Part shown: positions 41,545-53,022 of the stretch, in pieces | Layout: every line of letters begins with the position of its first letter | Numbering within the stretch: the stretch's first letter is position 1 | Assembly (NCBI RefSeq): GCF_020184175.1 | Contig: NC_065531.1 | Span: 83,670,604-83,734,603, forward strand | Source: Aphis gossypii | Lineage: Eukaryota > Arthropoda > Insecta > Hemiptera > Aphididae | Reading direction: 5' to 3' | Length of the DNA: 64,000 nt | Made by a program: the position numbers and the translations under genes | The notes under the pieces: model-generated | What the model saw: only the letters and a program-made list of their open reading frames with translations | The model's database searches: none | Told to the model about the DNA's origin: nothing

Positions 41545-43674
41545 TTAAGCATCTTCCAATTTTCGCCATACCACCTATAAAGATTTCAAATAAATTTTGA
41601 TAGATAATTATATTTATTAATAAAGTTCACTTATTACATTGCACATTTCTCTAAGTAATGCTTTTTCCTCATCTTCCATGTCTACACCACTACAATTGTC
41701 ATCCCCTTTGCCTTCTAATTGTTCGCGTAACTCCAATACTTGAAGTGCAGTCAATACTGATTCAGGATGTGTCATTTTCTATGGTAAAATAAAATAATAT
41801 CAACATACATGTTATGAAATGCACACAAAAACAAATAATTAAACTAAAAATATCTTTAATAGTCCAACAAATTTAGTAATATTTTACTAGATTTATTAAA
41901 ATGACCATGAGATTTTATAAGTAGGAATTTTTTTATTTGGAGCAACATCAAAACAGCAAATTATAAAAAACAAATTCATTATAAAGAAAAAAATTGTATA
42001 TTGACCTGATAAATTAATCAATTTATGTTTAGATAAATATATGTTACTTAAATATTAATCTATTTTAAGAAAATCTTTTTTCGTAAATTTAAAAATAGAT
42101 TCTTTTTAATAATGTTTATAACTTCTTAATTGATATAATTTCTATGTGTTTATTATTTATCCAACATTTTATTATTTATAAGTTTCGAAATATTTTGAAA
42201 ATCATTTTTACTTATAAAACACAACCCTGATATAAATATTTTCATTTTTTCACTATTGTTAGTATTTCTTAAATATTAAATCATATATAAATCAATTTTT
42301 TTAACTAGAAACTCTAATAAATGTTAATGATTAAAGAAAATTATTTGCTCAAAATATTATAATAGACAAACACACACATGTTACACATATATCCTATAAA
42401 AATAATAAATTCTTTGCTTCACTTAAAACCTAAAATAACTTACAGGAAAAGAACCATCAGTATTCCAGTTATTAATTTTTTGATCAATTTTTTCTTCTTG
42501 GATCATTTTTTTGGATAGTTTAGTTTTTTCTTCTTCTAATTCTTTAACTTTGGCTTCAAGTTGTCTGATATAATTCAATGATCTCTGATCTGGTGGTAAA
42601 TTTTGATCTATAAAAATAAATATGTATTTAATATTATATTAAATAAATAAACCTATAATATAATAATTTTTATACTGCCAACCATTTGACTGATGTAACT
42701 GTCTAGGATATGAAACTTGACTCTGATTACCATTTATCATATTTTCATCAGCATTTGTTGAAGAACTACTTCCATCACCTTCATCTCTTCTATGTAATTC
42801 TTCAGGTATATTTCCAGAACCTGTAGAATTTCCACAAACTCTACATACAGAGTTATCCCTCAACCTGTTTGGACCACTTCTTTCTTCATCCAAGTATAAA
42901 CATAATTCCTAATATATAAAATTTTAAATAAATTAATGATACATAGCAAATAGGGATTTTGCAGTAAAAAAAACCTTAAGTTCAATGTTGTCTTCAATGA
43001 GATGCTGTTGTTTAGCTTCTAGATGTCTTAATTTCACTTGATATGCGGCTACTTCTTGTCTCATAACAGAAGCCGTGTATCTTCCAAATCTCTGCCATTC
43101 TCTAGCTAGTTTTCGTCCTTTTTGTCTATCATCATCCAAAAAACAACATAAATCTCGTAATTCTTGATTTTCATCATTCAGTCTTTGATTTACTTCCTTT
43201 AAGCTATTGATTTCTGACATCAACTGTCCCACCTTAAACAATTTAGTCAACAAATTAAAAAAATCTACTTTGTTGAAAATAAAGTAGAAACTAACCTGAT
43301 CTGGAGATATTTTGTTTGAATTGTCCGAATCTATTTTTCGTACAAACTTCAGCATATCCGATGGTTGCTCTCCTGGCAAAGTTCTATATCTATGATTTTC
43401 GGCAGTATTAACATATGACTTTTCACCTTGTTGCCTCCTGCAATATTAACATCCATTTTAAAACTTAAACTATTACAATAAATAAAATTTTAAATTTAAC
43501 TATTTATATTTACCTGTCAATATTAGTTTGCGGATAATTGCTTAGTTGTACATTATATTGACGATTAGGACTTGGAGGTGGTTGATACTTAGGTGGTATT
43601 ACCACATTTTGTTTCTGGCTGATTGCAGTGTTTTGGCCATTGTAATTTTTTGGTAGTCCACTAACACAAGACAT
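41545..43674 (-). CDS. Ccdc85: CCDC85-family coiled-coil protein
   Basis: Seven coding exons: 43674-43514, 43437-43296, 43232-42975, 42908-42683, 42607-42444, 41778-41638, 41574-41545, giving 373 aa in frame throughout. A Gln/Pro/Asn-rich N-terminus (about 1-75) precedes the conserved core, about residues 102-197. That core includes LNDENQELRDLCCFLDDDRQ, REWQRFGRYTASVMRQEV and ELCLYLDEER, the two-block coiled coil characteristic of CCDC85A/B/C. A second predicted coiled coil follows (YIRQLEAKVKELEEEKTKL). The end reads LREMCNVVWRKLEDA, the family's C-terminal signature. Vertebrate members are scaffold proteins linked to adherens junctions and p120/delta-catenin; the insect role is inferred. 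The 42683 junction uses a weak donor (GTTGGC) chosen because it alone restores the frame. Intron 43233-43295 is only 63 nt and lacks stops. Confidence 0.9.
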
Positions 43675-45640
43675 TATAAAACATCTATGTACGAATGAAC
43701 ATATTAGACTACATAAATAATAATATGATCATGTGAAACAATCCACATTAGTTAAGTCTAAAACACAGAAATAAATAAAAAACAATTATAATCAATGATC
43801 TTAAAATAATTTACATATTTTAGTTATTAATTAAAGTTGAAAAGAGAAACCATTAGAAAGTGGTATGTATACATATTTGTTTTGTATTGTGAATAGTTGG
43901 ATACAATATATATACTATATAGTATATTAGCATGAGATACATACACTACGTAAAATAGTTTCAATCGTTCATAAATAATAATTTATTGTTAAATTTAAAT
44001 TGAAGTATAATATTATTATGTTTAATGTCCAATAAGCAAAGAGGGAAAGTTTATCATTTAAAAGAAAAACACCAACACGACACTTAACAATGGAAAATAA
44101 GTAGGTAATAAACTCGATAATAGTCGATATTATTATTAATATAAGGAAAAGACTAAAAAGTGATAGCAGGTAGCAACCTGTTTCGTGTTTACTAAAAATT
44201 CTTGGGACAACCTGTTGTTTGGTAGGCGGTATCGAATAGGTTCCCCTTCTTTGGTTTTTTTTTTAGTACACAATTTGCCACCGCTGCAGATAAAGCGCTA
44301 CTAAGTATGGGATTGGATAAGACAATCAAGATCAGGACGCCAGGACATCACTGAATAGTAAATTTTATATAGCTATGTATTCACAATCATTAAAACCTTA
44401 CAGAGCCTTTAACGAATTTATAGGCTGTTCTTTATGCAATTCTCCCTATATAATTTAATAATTATAGTTCATTCTATTGATTATTTGCCTCTATAAATAT
44501 TTATTAATTTATTATTTATTAAAAATGTAATATTACCTACTTTTAATTTTCCATTAAGTAGGTAGTCTTTTGGTATGATGTATAAGATAAGTCGGTTGTC
44601 AATCAATTTGAAAGTTTTAGTGCAAAATATTAGAATGTAAATAAAATTTAAAACTACCTCCAGACGATGAGTGATAATTGAGAAGTGAAAATCAACGTGC
44701 TTATGTTTTCCTAATTCTAATCTATCTATACCAATTACTTATGAGTTATGAGACGTAGGTGACAATCGTAATTCGTCAATTGGTATAGATACTGTTGTAT
44801 GCCAGAATGACACCCGAATTGAACGTACGAACGTACAATTTCTATAGAATAAATAAATAAAATTTATTCTGTGATATTATATTTTAACCACATATTAAAA
44901 ATATGCAGAACAAATATCTGTTATTCTGTTAATATGCTCGGAAATCAAGTTGCAGCATATGACCCACTTTTATGTGTATCTCGCGGACGTACTAACAATT
45001 GGTCAAGTTCAAGCCCTTAAACGTTATATAAAAAAAAATGTTGACTATAAATGTGAAATATGTGTACAACGACAAGATCAATAAGATGTATAAATACTAA
45101 AGAATTCCTTAGGTACATAACAAATTTTACAAAATAATTAAATTATTTTTAAATTTTATAACATTTATCCAACAACGAACTGTACGAACTTTTAGTTCTT
45201 ATGTTCCCATGAGTATGTTCCTAATATATTTCTTATTTCTTGAGAACCGTTTTTGTTTAAAATATCTTTCTTGACATTCATTAACAACAGTCTAATTCTG
45301 ATGTATATCTATCTTGACTTATGATATTTCTTAAATAATTTTTGACAAATTTTAATTTAAAAAATATACCTGCATTGTGCATCCACGTGTACCTACTTAT
45401 TTGTTAAATTATTCTCTCATCAAGATATCATTTATTTTCGTAAAATGACAAAAAAGGGTTCTATTACCATAATTTGAAGAGGAACTACCGGTTCAACCCC
45501 TCCCCCCCCCCGAAATGTTTTCGTGTTATAATATGTGGTTAGATATGCTATATTAAATTATCTATACAATATCAGGTATAATAAAATTATAACACAGATT
45601 TTTAGCGTAAAATCCCTCCTGAAATTAATTTCCAGTTACA
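43675..45640. other. Region upstream of CCDC85
   Basis: The segment just above 43674 is the presumed 5' UTR and promoter of CCDC85; a moderately complex part lies at 44160-44350. No first noncoding exon could be fixed. The duplicated GAACGTAC motif near 44820 and a C-run repeat fragment at 45487-45515 are the only other structures seen. Confidence 0.4.
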
Positions 45641-45699
45641 ACCTTGCCTTAATTGTTTAATTTTTACAATTAGTTTGCCACATCTTTACGTATGGACAA

Positions 45700-46405
45700 A
45701 AATTTGGCTTTTTTTACTCTTTCATATTCATATAATATAGGAAAAATGTTATGTGCGTTTGAATTTTAAATGCTAACAAAATCGCATATCTAATGATAAC
45801 GATTTATCTTCAAACGAAATTAAATATTTGTTATAATTCAAACAGTATAAGTTATAGATACTTGAAAATTTCACCAGTTATTTAGATAGGCATTTTCTTT
45901 TTATGATTTTTTTTTTATAAATATCGATAACATTTTTTTGGCTGAGTCAAAATACTTGAAAATTTAATACTAAGTTTTTTTTAAGTTATTCTTATAGTGA
46001 TTCAAAAATTATAAAAATACAAATGCACATTTTTTTTTTTTAACATTTGAAGTTCAAATATTGACAAAAATTCGTCAAAATCATGAATATCTGCAAATTA
46101 TTTTGTAGTTAAAATTTCTAAAATATTTAGTAAAAGTATCTAAAAGTTGAAAATATAGTACAAGATTTTCCATAAGTTTGGCTTACATTGCTTACAATAA
46201 TTATAAAAAAACTTAAGCTTTGGGGTATTCAGGTCATTAAAACATAATCCACCTTTTTCATCATCTACTGGAAAATAATATATTCTATAGGCTGACAAAT
46301 CATCACCGTTCAGAATCGTTTTTTGTATACAATGATACCTAAAATTGAATTCAAATTCAATACATCTATTATAGTGATCTACTTACAGTAGAGCGTTACT
46401 CACTT
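45700..46405 (-). repeat. Dispersed repeat, inverted copy of the one at 60150-61110
   Basis: Read on the minus strand it runs AAGTGAGTAACGCTCTACTG, ATCACTATAATAGA, then ACGATTCTGAACGGTGATGA, matching the plus-strand repeat at 60158 onward (ACGATTCTGAACGAAGATGA). The homology continues through the TTTCCAGT, AAAATCTTGTA and CAAAATCATGAAT blocks. No long ORF is present. It lies upstream of exportin-5. Confidence 0.75.
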
Positions 46406-46714
46406 AACTGCTCTTTTATTTTATACATAAAATAGCAATAAATAATTTACTTTTAGAAGATTCAAGATATGTATAGTTCATTTTTTAAAACAATACAAAA
46501 TATTTCATTTTTATTATTTGCCTGCCTCGAAGAAGACATTTAACTAAATATCTAGGCGGATAGTAAAATTGCATAAAAATTAAATTTTTAGACTTAGTAT
46601 TTGCCTAGGCATTTAGTAAAAGCCTGATTTAACTATATGCCTACAACATATCTATATTTACATAGAAATTTAAGAATGCCAACTAAGAAAAAAAAAATAA
46701 CTGTAATATTATAT

Positions 46715-46757
46715 CATAGACTTGTAAATATTATCTAATATTATATACAGGTCTATG
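46715..46757. repeat. Imperfect hairpin
   Basis: CATAGACTTGTA at the left and TACAGGTCTATG at the right pair with one mismatch around an AT-rich loop. It is next to the three hairpin insertions below but has no clear direct-repeat flanks. Confidence 0.5.
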
Positions 46758-46801
46758 TATGCATTACATATTATTATATATTATTTAATAATAGCATAGA
46801 C

Positions 46802-46827
46802 TAGAGAGCCTATAAATAGGCTCTCTT
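46802..46827. mobile_element. 26-bp hairpin insertion with 8-bp target-site duplication
   Basis: Arms TAGAGAGCCTAT and ATAGGCTCTCTT face each other with a two-base loop. The exact octamer GCATAGAC sits immediately on both sides (46794-46801 and 46828-46835). It shares its arms with the 73-bp element at 47000-47072. Confidence 0.75.
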
Positions 46828-46875
46828 GCATAGACAATATAGACATTAGACCGATAAGACGTATTATACTCAGTA

Positions 46876-46905
46876 AACGGCTATAGATAATTATCTATAG
46901 TCAAG
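46876..46905. mobile_element. 30-bp palindromic insertion with 8-bp direct repeats
   Basis: It contains the perfect palindrome CTATAGATAATTATCTATAG and is flanked by exact copies of ACTCAGTA (46868-46875 and 46906-46913). The outer five bases on each side do not pair, so the insertion boundaries are less certain than for its neighbours. Confidence 0.5.
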
Positions 46906-46999
46906 ACTCAGTATAAGCCATGGCTAAGGATATGGTATAAGCACAGTCAGCACAGAATAAATTTAATTTAATTTATCTTGTGGTATTACTGGTAAATGG

Positions 47000-47072
47000 T
47001 AGAGAGCCTATAGTATAATAATTATATTAACTATAAAAACTATTTAACTATATTTATTGTATAGGCTCTCTA
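47000..47072. mobile_element. 73-bp mini-MITE with 8-bp target-site duplication
   Basis: The termini TAGAGAGCCTATA and TATAGGCTCTCTA are inverted repeats of about 13 bp around an AT-rich centre. GTAAATGG flanks it exactly on both sides (46992-46999 and 47073-47080). Same family as the 26-bp hairpin at 46802. Confidence 0.8.
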
Positions 47073-47099
47073 GTAAATGGTAATATAAGTACCTATTAA

Positions 47100-47878
47100 A
47101 GTACGTAAAATAATAATTAGAGTATTAGGTATATAAATTATTATGTCATTATTATACGGATAATTATTATATTAATTGCTCTACTACTCTATAGTGATGT
47201 GATTCTGTAAATCTTCAATATTTCATATTTTGTGTGCTGTTCATTCCTGCAATTATTTATTCTCTTTGACGGTGTAGACGATAACCGATAGCAATTATTT
47301 TACTGTTTACACTTTACAACTGAACTGTACCCACATTTATCCGCTGATAACACGTCTGTTGGTTGAGCTTGAACATGCGGATTGCGGATGCTCATATTAT
47401 TCTTGTTTTCTCGACATATTTTTTGTGAACCATGTTTATAATGACATTTCATTAAGGATTTACTAGCAATTTTATACACATTGTGTACTTACATTTTATG
47501 GTCAGCTTTATTTTATTATTACAAGTGATCAAATTGAAGTCGCTTGTTAATTGCTCATTTATTGTGTGGCCACGTCCGCTCGCCTCAGGAAAACTATGGG
47601 CGAATTTTGAATGATCGTTGCTAATTAAGTTTAAAACGTTATGTGAGTTTAATTTACATATATCTACTGTTTATATATAATGCTATCCAAGTATCAATAC
47701 AACAATTAATATTAGTTTTTACTATTTATAATAGTAGTGCATTACAATATCTTGTTTAATTTTGTTGTATTTTTGTTGGATGTCAGTTAACCATTAAGTA
47801 TTGATACTTCTAGATGAATATGATTTTCTTTATTTTTGTCTATTCTAACAAAACTGTATTTTTCTTGTTTAATTTCAG
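47100..47878 (+). promoter_or_regulatory. Exportin-5 upstream region with probable 5' UTR intron
   Basis: An acceptor TTTAATTTCAG ends at 47878, fifteen bases before the start codon. A consensus donor AT|GTGAGT at 47643 is the best upstream partner, implying a 5' UTR intron of about 236 bp. The promoter should lie before about 47600; no TATA box could be assigned. Confidence 0.5.
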
Positions 47879-47893
47879 AATTCATACGTCATC

Positions 47894-50800
47894 ATGAATG
47901 TTGATACACCTATAGAAACCGTGGTTCAGCAGCTTGCTAATGCTGTAGATCTGACCATGGACCCATCTATGTCACAAGAAAAGCGTCACGAAGCCTACCG
48001 TCTATGTGATAGTTTTAAAAATGAATTTCCATTGTGTGTTCAATGTCAGTGTGCTTTATATTTTACTAGTGACAGTGCACAATACACCGATATTGTTCGA
48101 CATTTTGGCCTTCAACTAATGGAGCATTGCATTAAATTTCGTTGGTATCAAATGGTACAGGAAGACAAATTGCTCATTTTTAATACTATCATGAGCCTGG
48201 TCAATTCTGCTTCACCTGCACTACAAATCAACTATTTGAAAGATGCTCTTGCTAGAGTTGTTGTAGAAATGATCAAAAGAGAATGGCCTCAACATTGGCC
48301 TGGAATGTTAAATGAATTAGAAAATGCTACAATATTGGGCTGTTGTCAAACAGAAACTGTAATGCTAATATTTTTGAGGTTAATTGAAGATGTTATCTTA
48401 TTGCAAACTATTGACAATGCGGCAAGGCGACGTGATATTAGTAAAGAACTTCAACAGAGTATGCATAAAATTTTCCCATTCTTTATAAATGTAATTGATA
48501 ATTACTGTGGACAATATGTAGATTTCTTAAATAGAAATGAACAAAATGCAGCAACTGCACTTATCCGAGTAATACAGCTTGCATTGGCTAATATTGGAGA
48601 ATTATTTGAGTTTATTCAACTCTCGCATGTGAATTTTAAAGATTGTTATATAATCACCGTATTGTGCTCTTTATTAGACGATTTTAATTTTAGACAACCT
48701 GCTGTTGATTGTTTATCCATATTACTTTCAAGAAAATGTAAAAACGAAGAAAGAGAATGTGTTGTACAATTGCTTGATCAACCTTTACAACAGATTTATA
48801 TGGTAGTACACAAGGCAATCAATCAAGAAGCAAATGAAGTAAATAATATATTTTTAAAAACACTATCCAAAGTTGTGTCGATGTTGAGTTCTGTGTTATG
48901 TGCTTTCTGGAAAGATAATAAATTGCATAATTTTAACGTTGAAAAATCTGAAAAAATACTTTTTTGTTATGTTGATTTATTACAAGGCTGCTTGGTTCAT
49001 AATTCATTGAATGTCATTACAAATATTAATCAAGCCTGGTGTATGTTATTTAAACATCCTGAAATCAGTAAAAATATTTTATTAAAACAAAACTACATTC
49101 CAAAATGGTTTTTGTTAGTGTCAAAAAAATTAATTAAGGTAGATTACAAAAACTTAGACTCGTTTACCTTACTTGATTTTACAGATGAAGAAAGCTATAA
49201 TACTGTTTTTTATCATACCCGATCAGAAATTGTTGAAACAATTAGATGTGCTTCTGCTATTGAAAATACTATTATGTTTTCAGTTACTGAAAATTTACTT
49301 AAATCATGTATGGAAAAAACATCACAAAGGATGAAAGTAATTCCTATTTGCGAACAAGATTCGGCTGAGTTTCTCGAATGGGAAGTAATGGTGTTAATAC
49401 TAGATGGTGTCATTAGTAAATTATCTTTAACTATGGATTCTGAAATTGTTAGAAGAGGTTTGGAACTAATTGAATTGTGTTTAAAATTTGATACAAGAGA
49501 TCCATTAATTTTATCATTCCTTCTTTCATCTGTGTCTGCATTGTTTGTGTTTCTAACCTCAACAGCCTGGCCTTCAGAATATCTTCATGTTACACTTAAT
49601 AAAATGTGTGAGTATCTTATACTTGAGTGTCATCCGGATGATCAATTATATGTTCCGATCAAAGATTTAAAATTTCACTCTGCTTCTTTGTTTATAAAAC
49701 TAAGTATCAAATTTCCAAATCTTTTACTACCGGTTTTTGATAAGTTGTGTTCATTAAGTGATCAACTTCTATTAAAGACCAGTAAAACTGGTGATAATCT
49801 TGCAGTATGTTTACGTTTGCAAGAGTCGCTTCTAGTGCTAAATAATCATGTGCCAGATTTTGATAAACAAGCTCAACTAATTAAACACATTTTAGAACCT
49901 TGTCAATTAATGTGGCAAAAAGTACAAAGTATTGTATCTGGACGACCTGAAGGATTAATAGCATATTTAGGTCTAGATAGGCCACCAGTTGATTTTGAAT
50001 CTGACCCATGTTTAGAAAATCGAAATCATCTATCTCATTGTATTAATGTATTAGCATGTGTTATGACTAGAAGCAATACAAATTCAAACTCATCAAAAAT
50101 CCCAAATGTTTCACCAGTTACTGAACATGTCTTATTACTTCTTCCAAATGTATTTTTAATAATAAAAAATTTAAACTCTTTATGTTCAGATAATGTAAAG
50201 AAAATGATGCATCCTAGTTATACTTCAGTCTTACAGATATTTCCTCAAGAACGGGAAGCCTTACTTGGAAAGAACATTGTGTCCGAGAAAAATGACCCAT
50301 TTCAGATGTTTAGACCAAAACCAAAATCTGATCCAGTGTACAAAGTTAAACTAGCAATTTTAAATGCTTACGAAGGGTGTTTAAGTGTCTTGGGAAAATC
50401 TTGTTTATTACTTGGAGACCAATTTTATGCTCTACAAAATTTTGCTCCAAGTTTTGAAGCAACTATAATGAGTGATGCTGATTCTTTACCACATGTACGC
50501 ATCAGAATTATTATGAAGAGTTTTATTAAACCTTTTCTAATCAATTGTTCAAGTAAATACTATGATACTGTTTTGATTCCTATTCTAAATTCCTTTTTAG
50601 CTCATATGTTAATCCGCCTTAGTGTTACTTGGAAGAATATACCAGAACGTGAAGAATATGATAATAAAGATGGAGATTCTGAAGAACTATTGGAAGATAT
50701 GATGATTCGGCTGTTAACTAGAGAATATCTAGATTTAATAAGATCAAGTTTAACTAGTTCTAATGAATCAAAAACAAGTCCTCATGGAAGTGTGGAAGAA

Positions 50801-51484
50801 ATTCCTAATAGTGATTTATCTGAGTTAGGTATAAAATTACTTCGAAATGAACAATCAAGGCACCTAATTGTTGGAAGTATTTTAAATGGTTTGTCGTGGA
50901 ATACTTCTATAAGTCAATTTTGGAAGACATGTCAAATATTTCAATGGGATAATCGACCAGTCTTTCATCCCTGGTGTGATAGTCAGTCTAGTTATAAAGC
51001 AACGTCTTTAGCTCAAATTGTTGTAAGACATTTAGCTATTGAGGATGAAAGAACTGCTATGACAATTGCACCTGACTTACTGATAGCAGTTTTAGAAAGT
51101 CTTCACTGGTTTGGTCATCATGATTCTAATATGGGTCCTCTTTTAGCTACATGCCTTCACATATATGAAACTTATCGTAGTAAAAATGATCAATTATTAG
51201 GTGTCTTAAGAAAATTACCTGAGATCAATTTGGAAACTTTGGAACGTTTTGATAAATGGGTTATGAGCGAGGAATCATTAAACAACAAGGTAAATAAAGG
51301 TAAACGAGAAATGTTAAAAAAGATATTGGCTGGCTGTATTGGAAAAGACGTGAGCCAAACTCATAAATGCAAAGCGGAGCTCAGAGACTTGCCCAAAGTT
51401 AATGTTCCAAAGATTTGTACAACAGATTTATTAGAAAATGGTGATGACTTGAATATAAATAATTTACAAGAATATAAGTTGTAG
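47894..51484 (+). CDS. Xpo5: Exportin-5 (karyopherin), coding region in a single exon
   Basis: RanGTP-dependent nuclear export receptor for pre-miRNAs and other structured RNAs; a HEAT-repeat solenoid shuttling through nuclear pores. The product is 1196 aa, close to human XPO5 (1204 aa). The N-terminal region carries the importin-beta/exportin fold, including the exportin hallmark KREWPQHWP at residues 128-136 after the YLKDALARVVVEMI helix. The rest is repeated alpha-helical Leu-rich segments without low-complexity breaks, and the acidic segment near EEYDNKDGDSEELLEDMM fits the family's C-terminal third. ATG 47894 is chosen because the 5' UTR acceptor is immediately upstream and the N-terminus matches family length. 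The 3.6-kb reading frame has no intron, unlike the multi-exon genes on either side. Candidate poly(A) signal AATAAA at 51989. Confidence 0.95.
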   Translation: MNVDTPIETVVQQLANAVDLTMDPSMSQEKRHEAYRLCDSFKNEFPLCVQCQCALYFTSDSAQYTDIVRHFGLQLMEHCIKFRWYQMVQEDKLLIFNTIMSLVNSASPALQINYLKDALARVVVEMIKREWPQHWPGMLNELENATILGCCQTETVMLIFLRLIEDVILLQTIDNAARRRDISKELQQSMHKIFPFFINVIDNYCGQYVDFLNRNEQNAATALIRVIQLALANIGELFEFIQLSHVNFKDCYIITVLCSLLDDFNFRQPAVDCLSILLSRKCKNEERECVVQLLDQPLQQIYMVVHKAINQEANEVNNIFLKTLSKVVSMLSSVLCAFWKDNKLHNFNVEKSEKILFCYVDLLQGCLVHNSLNVITNINQAWCMLFKHPEISKNILLKQNYIPKWFLLVSKKLIKVDYKNLDSFTLLDFTDEESYNTVFYHTRSEIVETIRCASAIENTIMFSVTENLLKSCMEKTSQRMKVIPICEQDSAEFLEWEVMVLILDGVISKLSLTMDSEIVRRGLELIELCLKFDTRDPLILSFLLSSVSALFVFLTSTAWPSEYLHVTLNKMCEYLILECHPDDQLYVPIKDLKFHSASLFIKLSIKFPNLLLPVFDKLCSLSDQLLLKTSKTGDNLAVCLRLQESLLVLNNHVPDFDKQAQLIKHILEPCQLMWQKVQSIVSGRPEGLIAYLGLDRPPVDFESDPCLENRNHLSHCINVLACVMTRSNTNSNSSKIPNVSPVTEHVLLLLPNVFLIIKNLNSLCSDNVKKMMHPSYTSVLQIFPQEREALLGKNIVSEKNDPFQMFRPKPKSDPVYKVKLAILNAYEGCLSVLGKSCLLLGDQFYALQNFAPSFEATIMSDADSLPHVRIRIIMKSFIKPFLINCSSKYYDTVLIPILNSFLAHMLIRLSVTWKNIPEREEYDNKDGDSEELLEDMMIRLLTREYLDLIRSSLTSSNESKTSPHGSVEEIPNSDLSELGIKLLRNEQSRHLIVGSILNGLSWNTSISQFWKTCQIFQWDNRPVFHPWCDSQSSYKATSLAQIVVRHLAIEDERTAMTIAPDLLIAVLESLHWFGHHDSNMGPLLATCLHIYETYRSKNDQLLGVLRKLPEINLETLERFDKWVMSEESLNNKVNKGKREMLKKILAGCIGKDVSQTHKCKAELRDLPKVNVPKICTTDLLENGDDLNINNLQEYKL

Positions 51485-53022
51485 ATTTTATTTAATATAC
51501 GTCATTTTTTTTTCTTCATTTTTGTTGTTATTGTTTTATTTATTCTTTTTTTTTTTTTTTTCATTAACTAATGAAATACCTACCATGAGGTTATGTCTAT
51601 ACATTTTAAACTATATTATGTGTGATTATAGTATTATGCAATAGTTTAAAATTTAAAGCCTAGTATAAAATGTATGTGTATGTAACTGATAATTGGATTT
51701 TTAATTGTGAAAAATATAATGTTTTGTATTATTTTTTTTTTATGTATCTATATAATATGTGCATATTGAATTTAATTCTTGCCCTATTCATAACAAATTG
51801 AAAAAATTCTGTAAGAAAAAAATTAATAGTACTTTTATAGATTAATTATACTTCTTTTACGTCTACCTAAATGATTGTTGATATCAATTTTATAAATATA
51901 ATAAATTACAATTTTGAAAAAAAAATTTTTTTTTTTAGTTTTTAATAGTGAAGAATCTATTAACCATACCTATAATGTACAGTCTTCAAATAAATTAATC
52001 TAGAATTAATATTTTGTACTATGATACAGTCCAATAATGATTAAATATTTAAAACTTTTTAAGATTCACTCTAATATTATTAAAATTATTGTGGTGTGTA
52101 TACTAAAATACTATTTTTTTTTAAAAAAAAAATCATTGAATATTGTTTGTTAAATATATTTTCTAGCTTGAGCATTACGTAATTTTAGATAGGTTAAGTG
52201 TAAATATAATATTAACATATAACCAAAAGCTTTTTTTCGAGGTAATTCTGATCACTAATAGAATTCTAGTATACTTCATTAATGTGAAAATTATGAGTGA
52301 TCAATGGACGATGGTAACCAATACATATTGATTTATAGCAATACAAATTGAATAACATATAATATTGATGTATACAAATTCATACAATTTAACAAAATAC
52401 GAGTAATATACTAATATAATATATAAAGTATAAACATATAACTATCGTTCATTAAAATATCATAAATATTTTACCCTTAAAATGTTTCAGATTATTTAGA
52501 TAGATTAATGTCATGAATTAGGGATTTTATTTATCGCCTTAAGGCTTAAGGCATAAATAATGTAACAATGGTTTGCGTAACAATAATGTATAAGACCAGG
52601 CGACTAGTCTTCCTTAGTCATACCAACATACAATTTACTTTTAGTGATTATTTTGTAAAAAACACCACAGTGAGCAAAGGTTTATTATCAAACTATTTAT
52701 TGTTCAATAGACTTTAATTATAATTATTTGAATTGAAATATTTATGCTTAAAACTCACTTAATTGTACATCATACTTTACTCGAGCATAAGAAGAATCAG
52801 TTGATAAATGTACAAATAATATATAAACAAAAATAAAAAACAATCACATAACATAATTTAAAAATGAAAATCTTTATTCAACTTTATGGTAATACACTTA
52901 AATTCATATTGTACATTACAGTAAACAATCAACCAGCCAGTTTCATTTGTGTTTACAAAAAAAAAATTGATTTATCATAAAAATTTCAAAAGATAGATAT
53001 TACAAAATAATAATTATTAATT
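51485..53022. other. Convergent 3' region of exportin-5 and UBXN1
   Basis: AT-rich 3' UTR and intergenic sequence between two convergent genes. It holds an AATAAA at 51989-51994, T and A runs, and a near-perfect 34-bp palindrome at 52527-52560 (arms with CGCCTTAAG / CTTAAGGC). Confidence 0.6.

Noticed and set aside
49213..49413. Minus-strand ORF inside exportin-5
   Set aside because: Antisense shadow of the exportin-5 coding frame.
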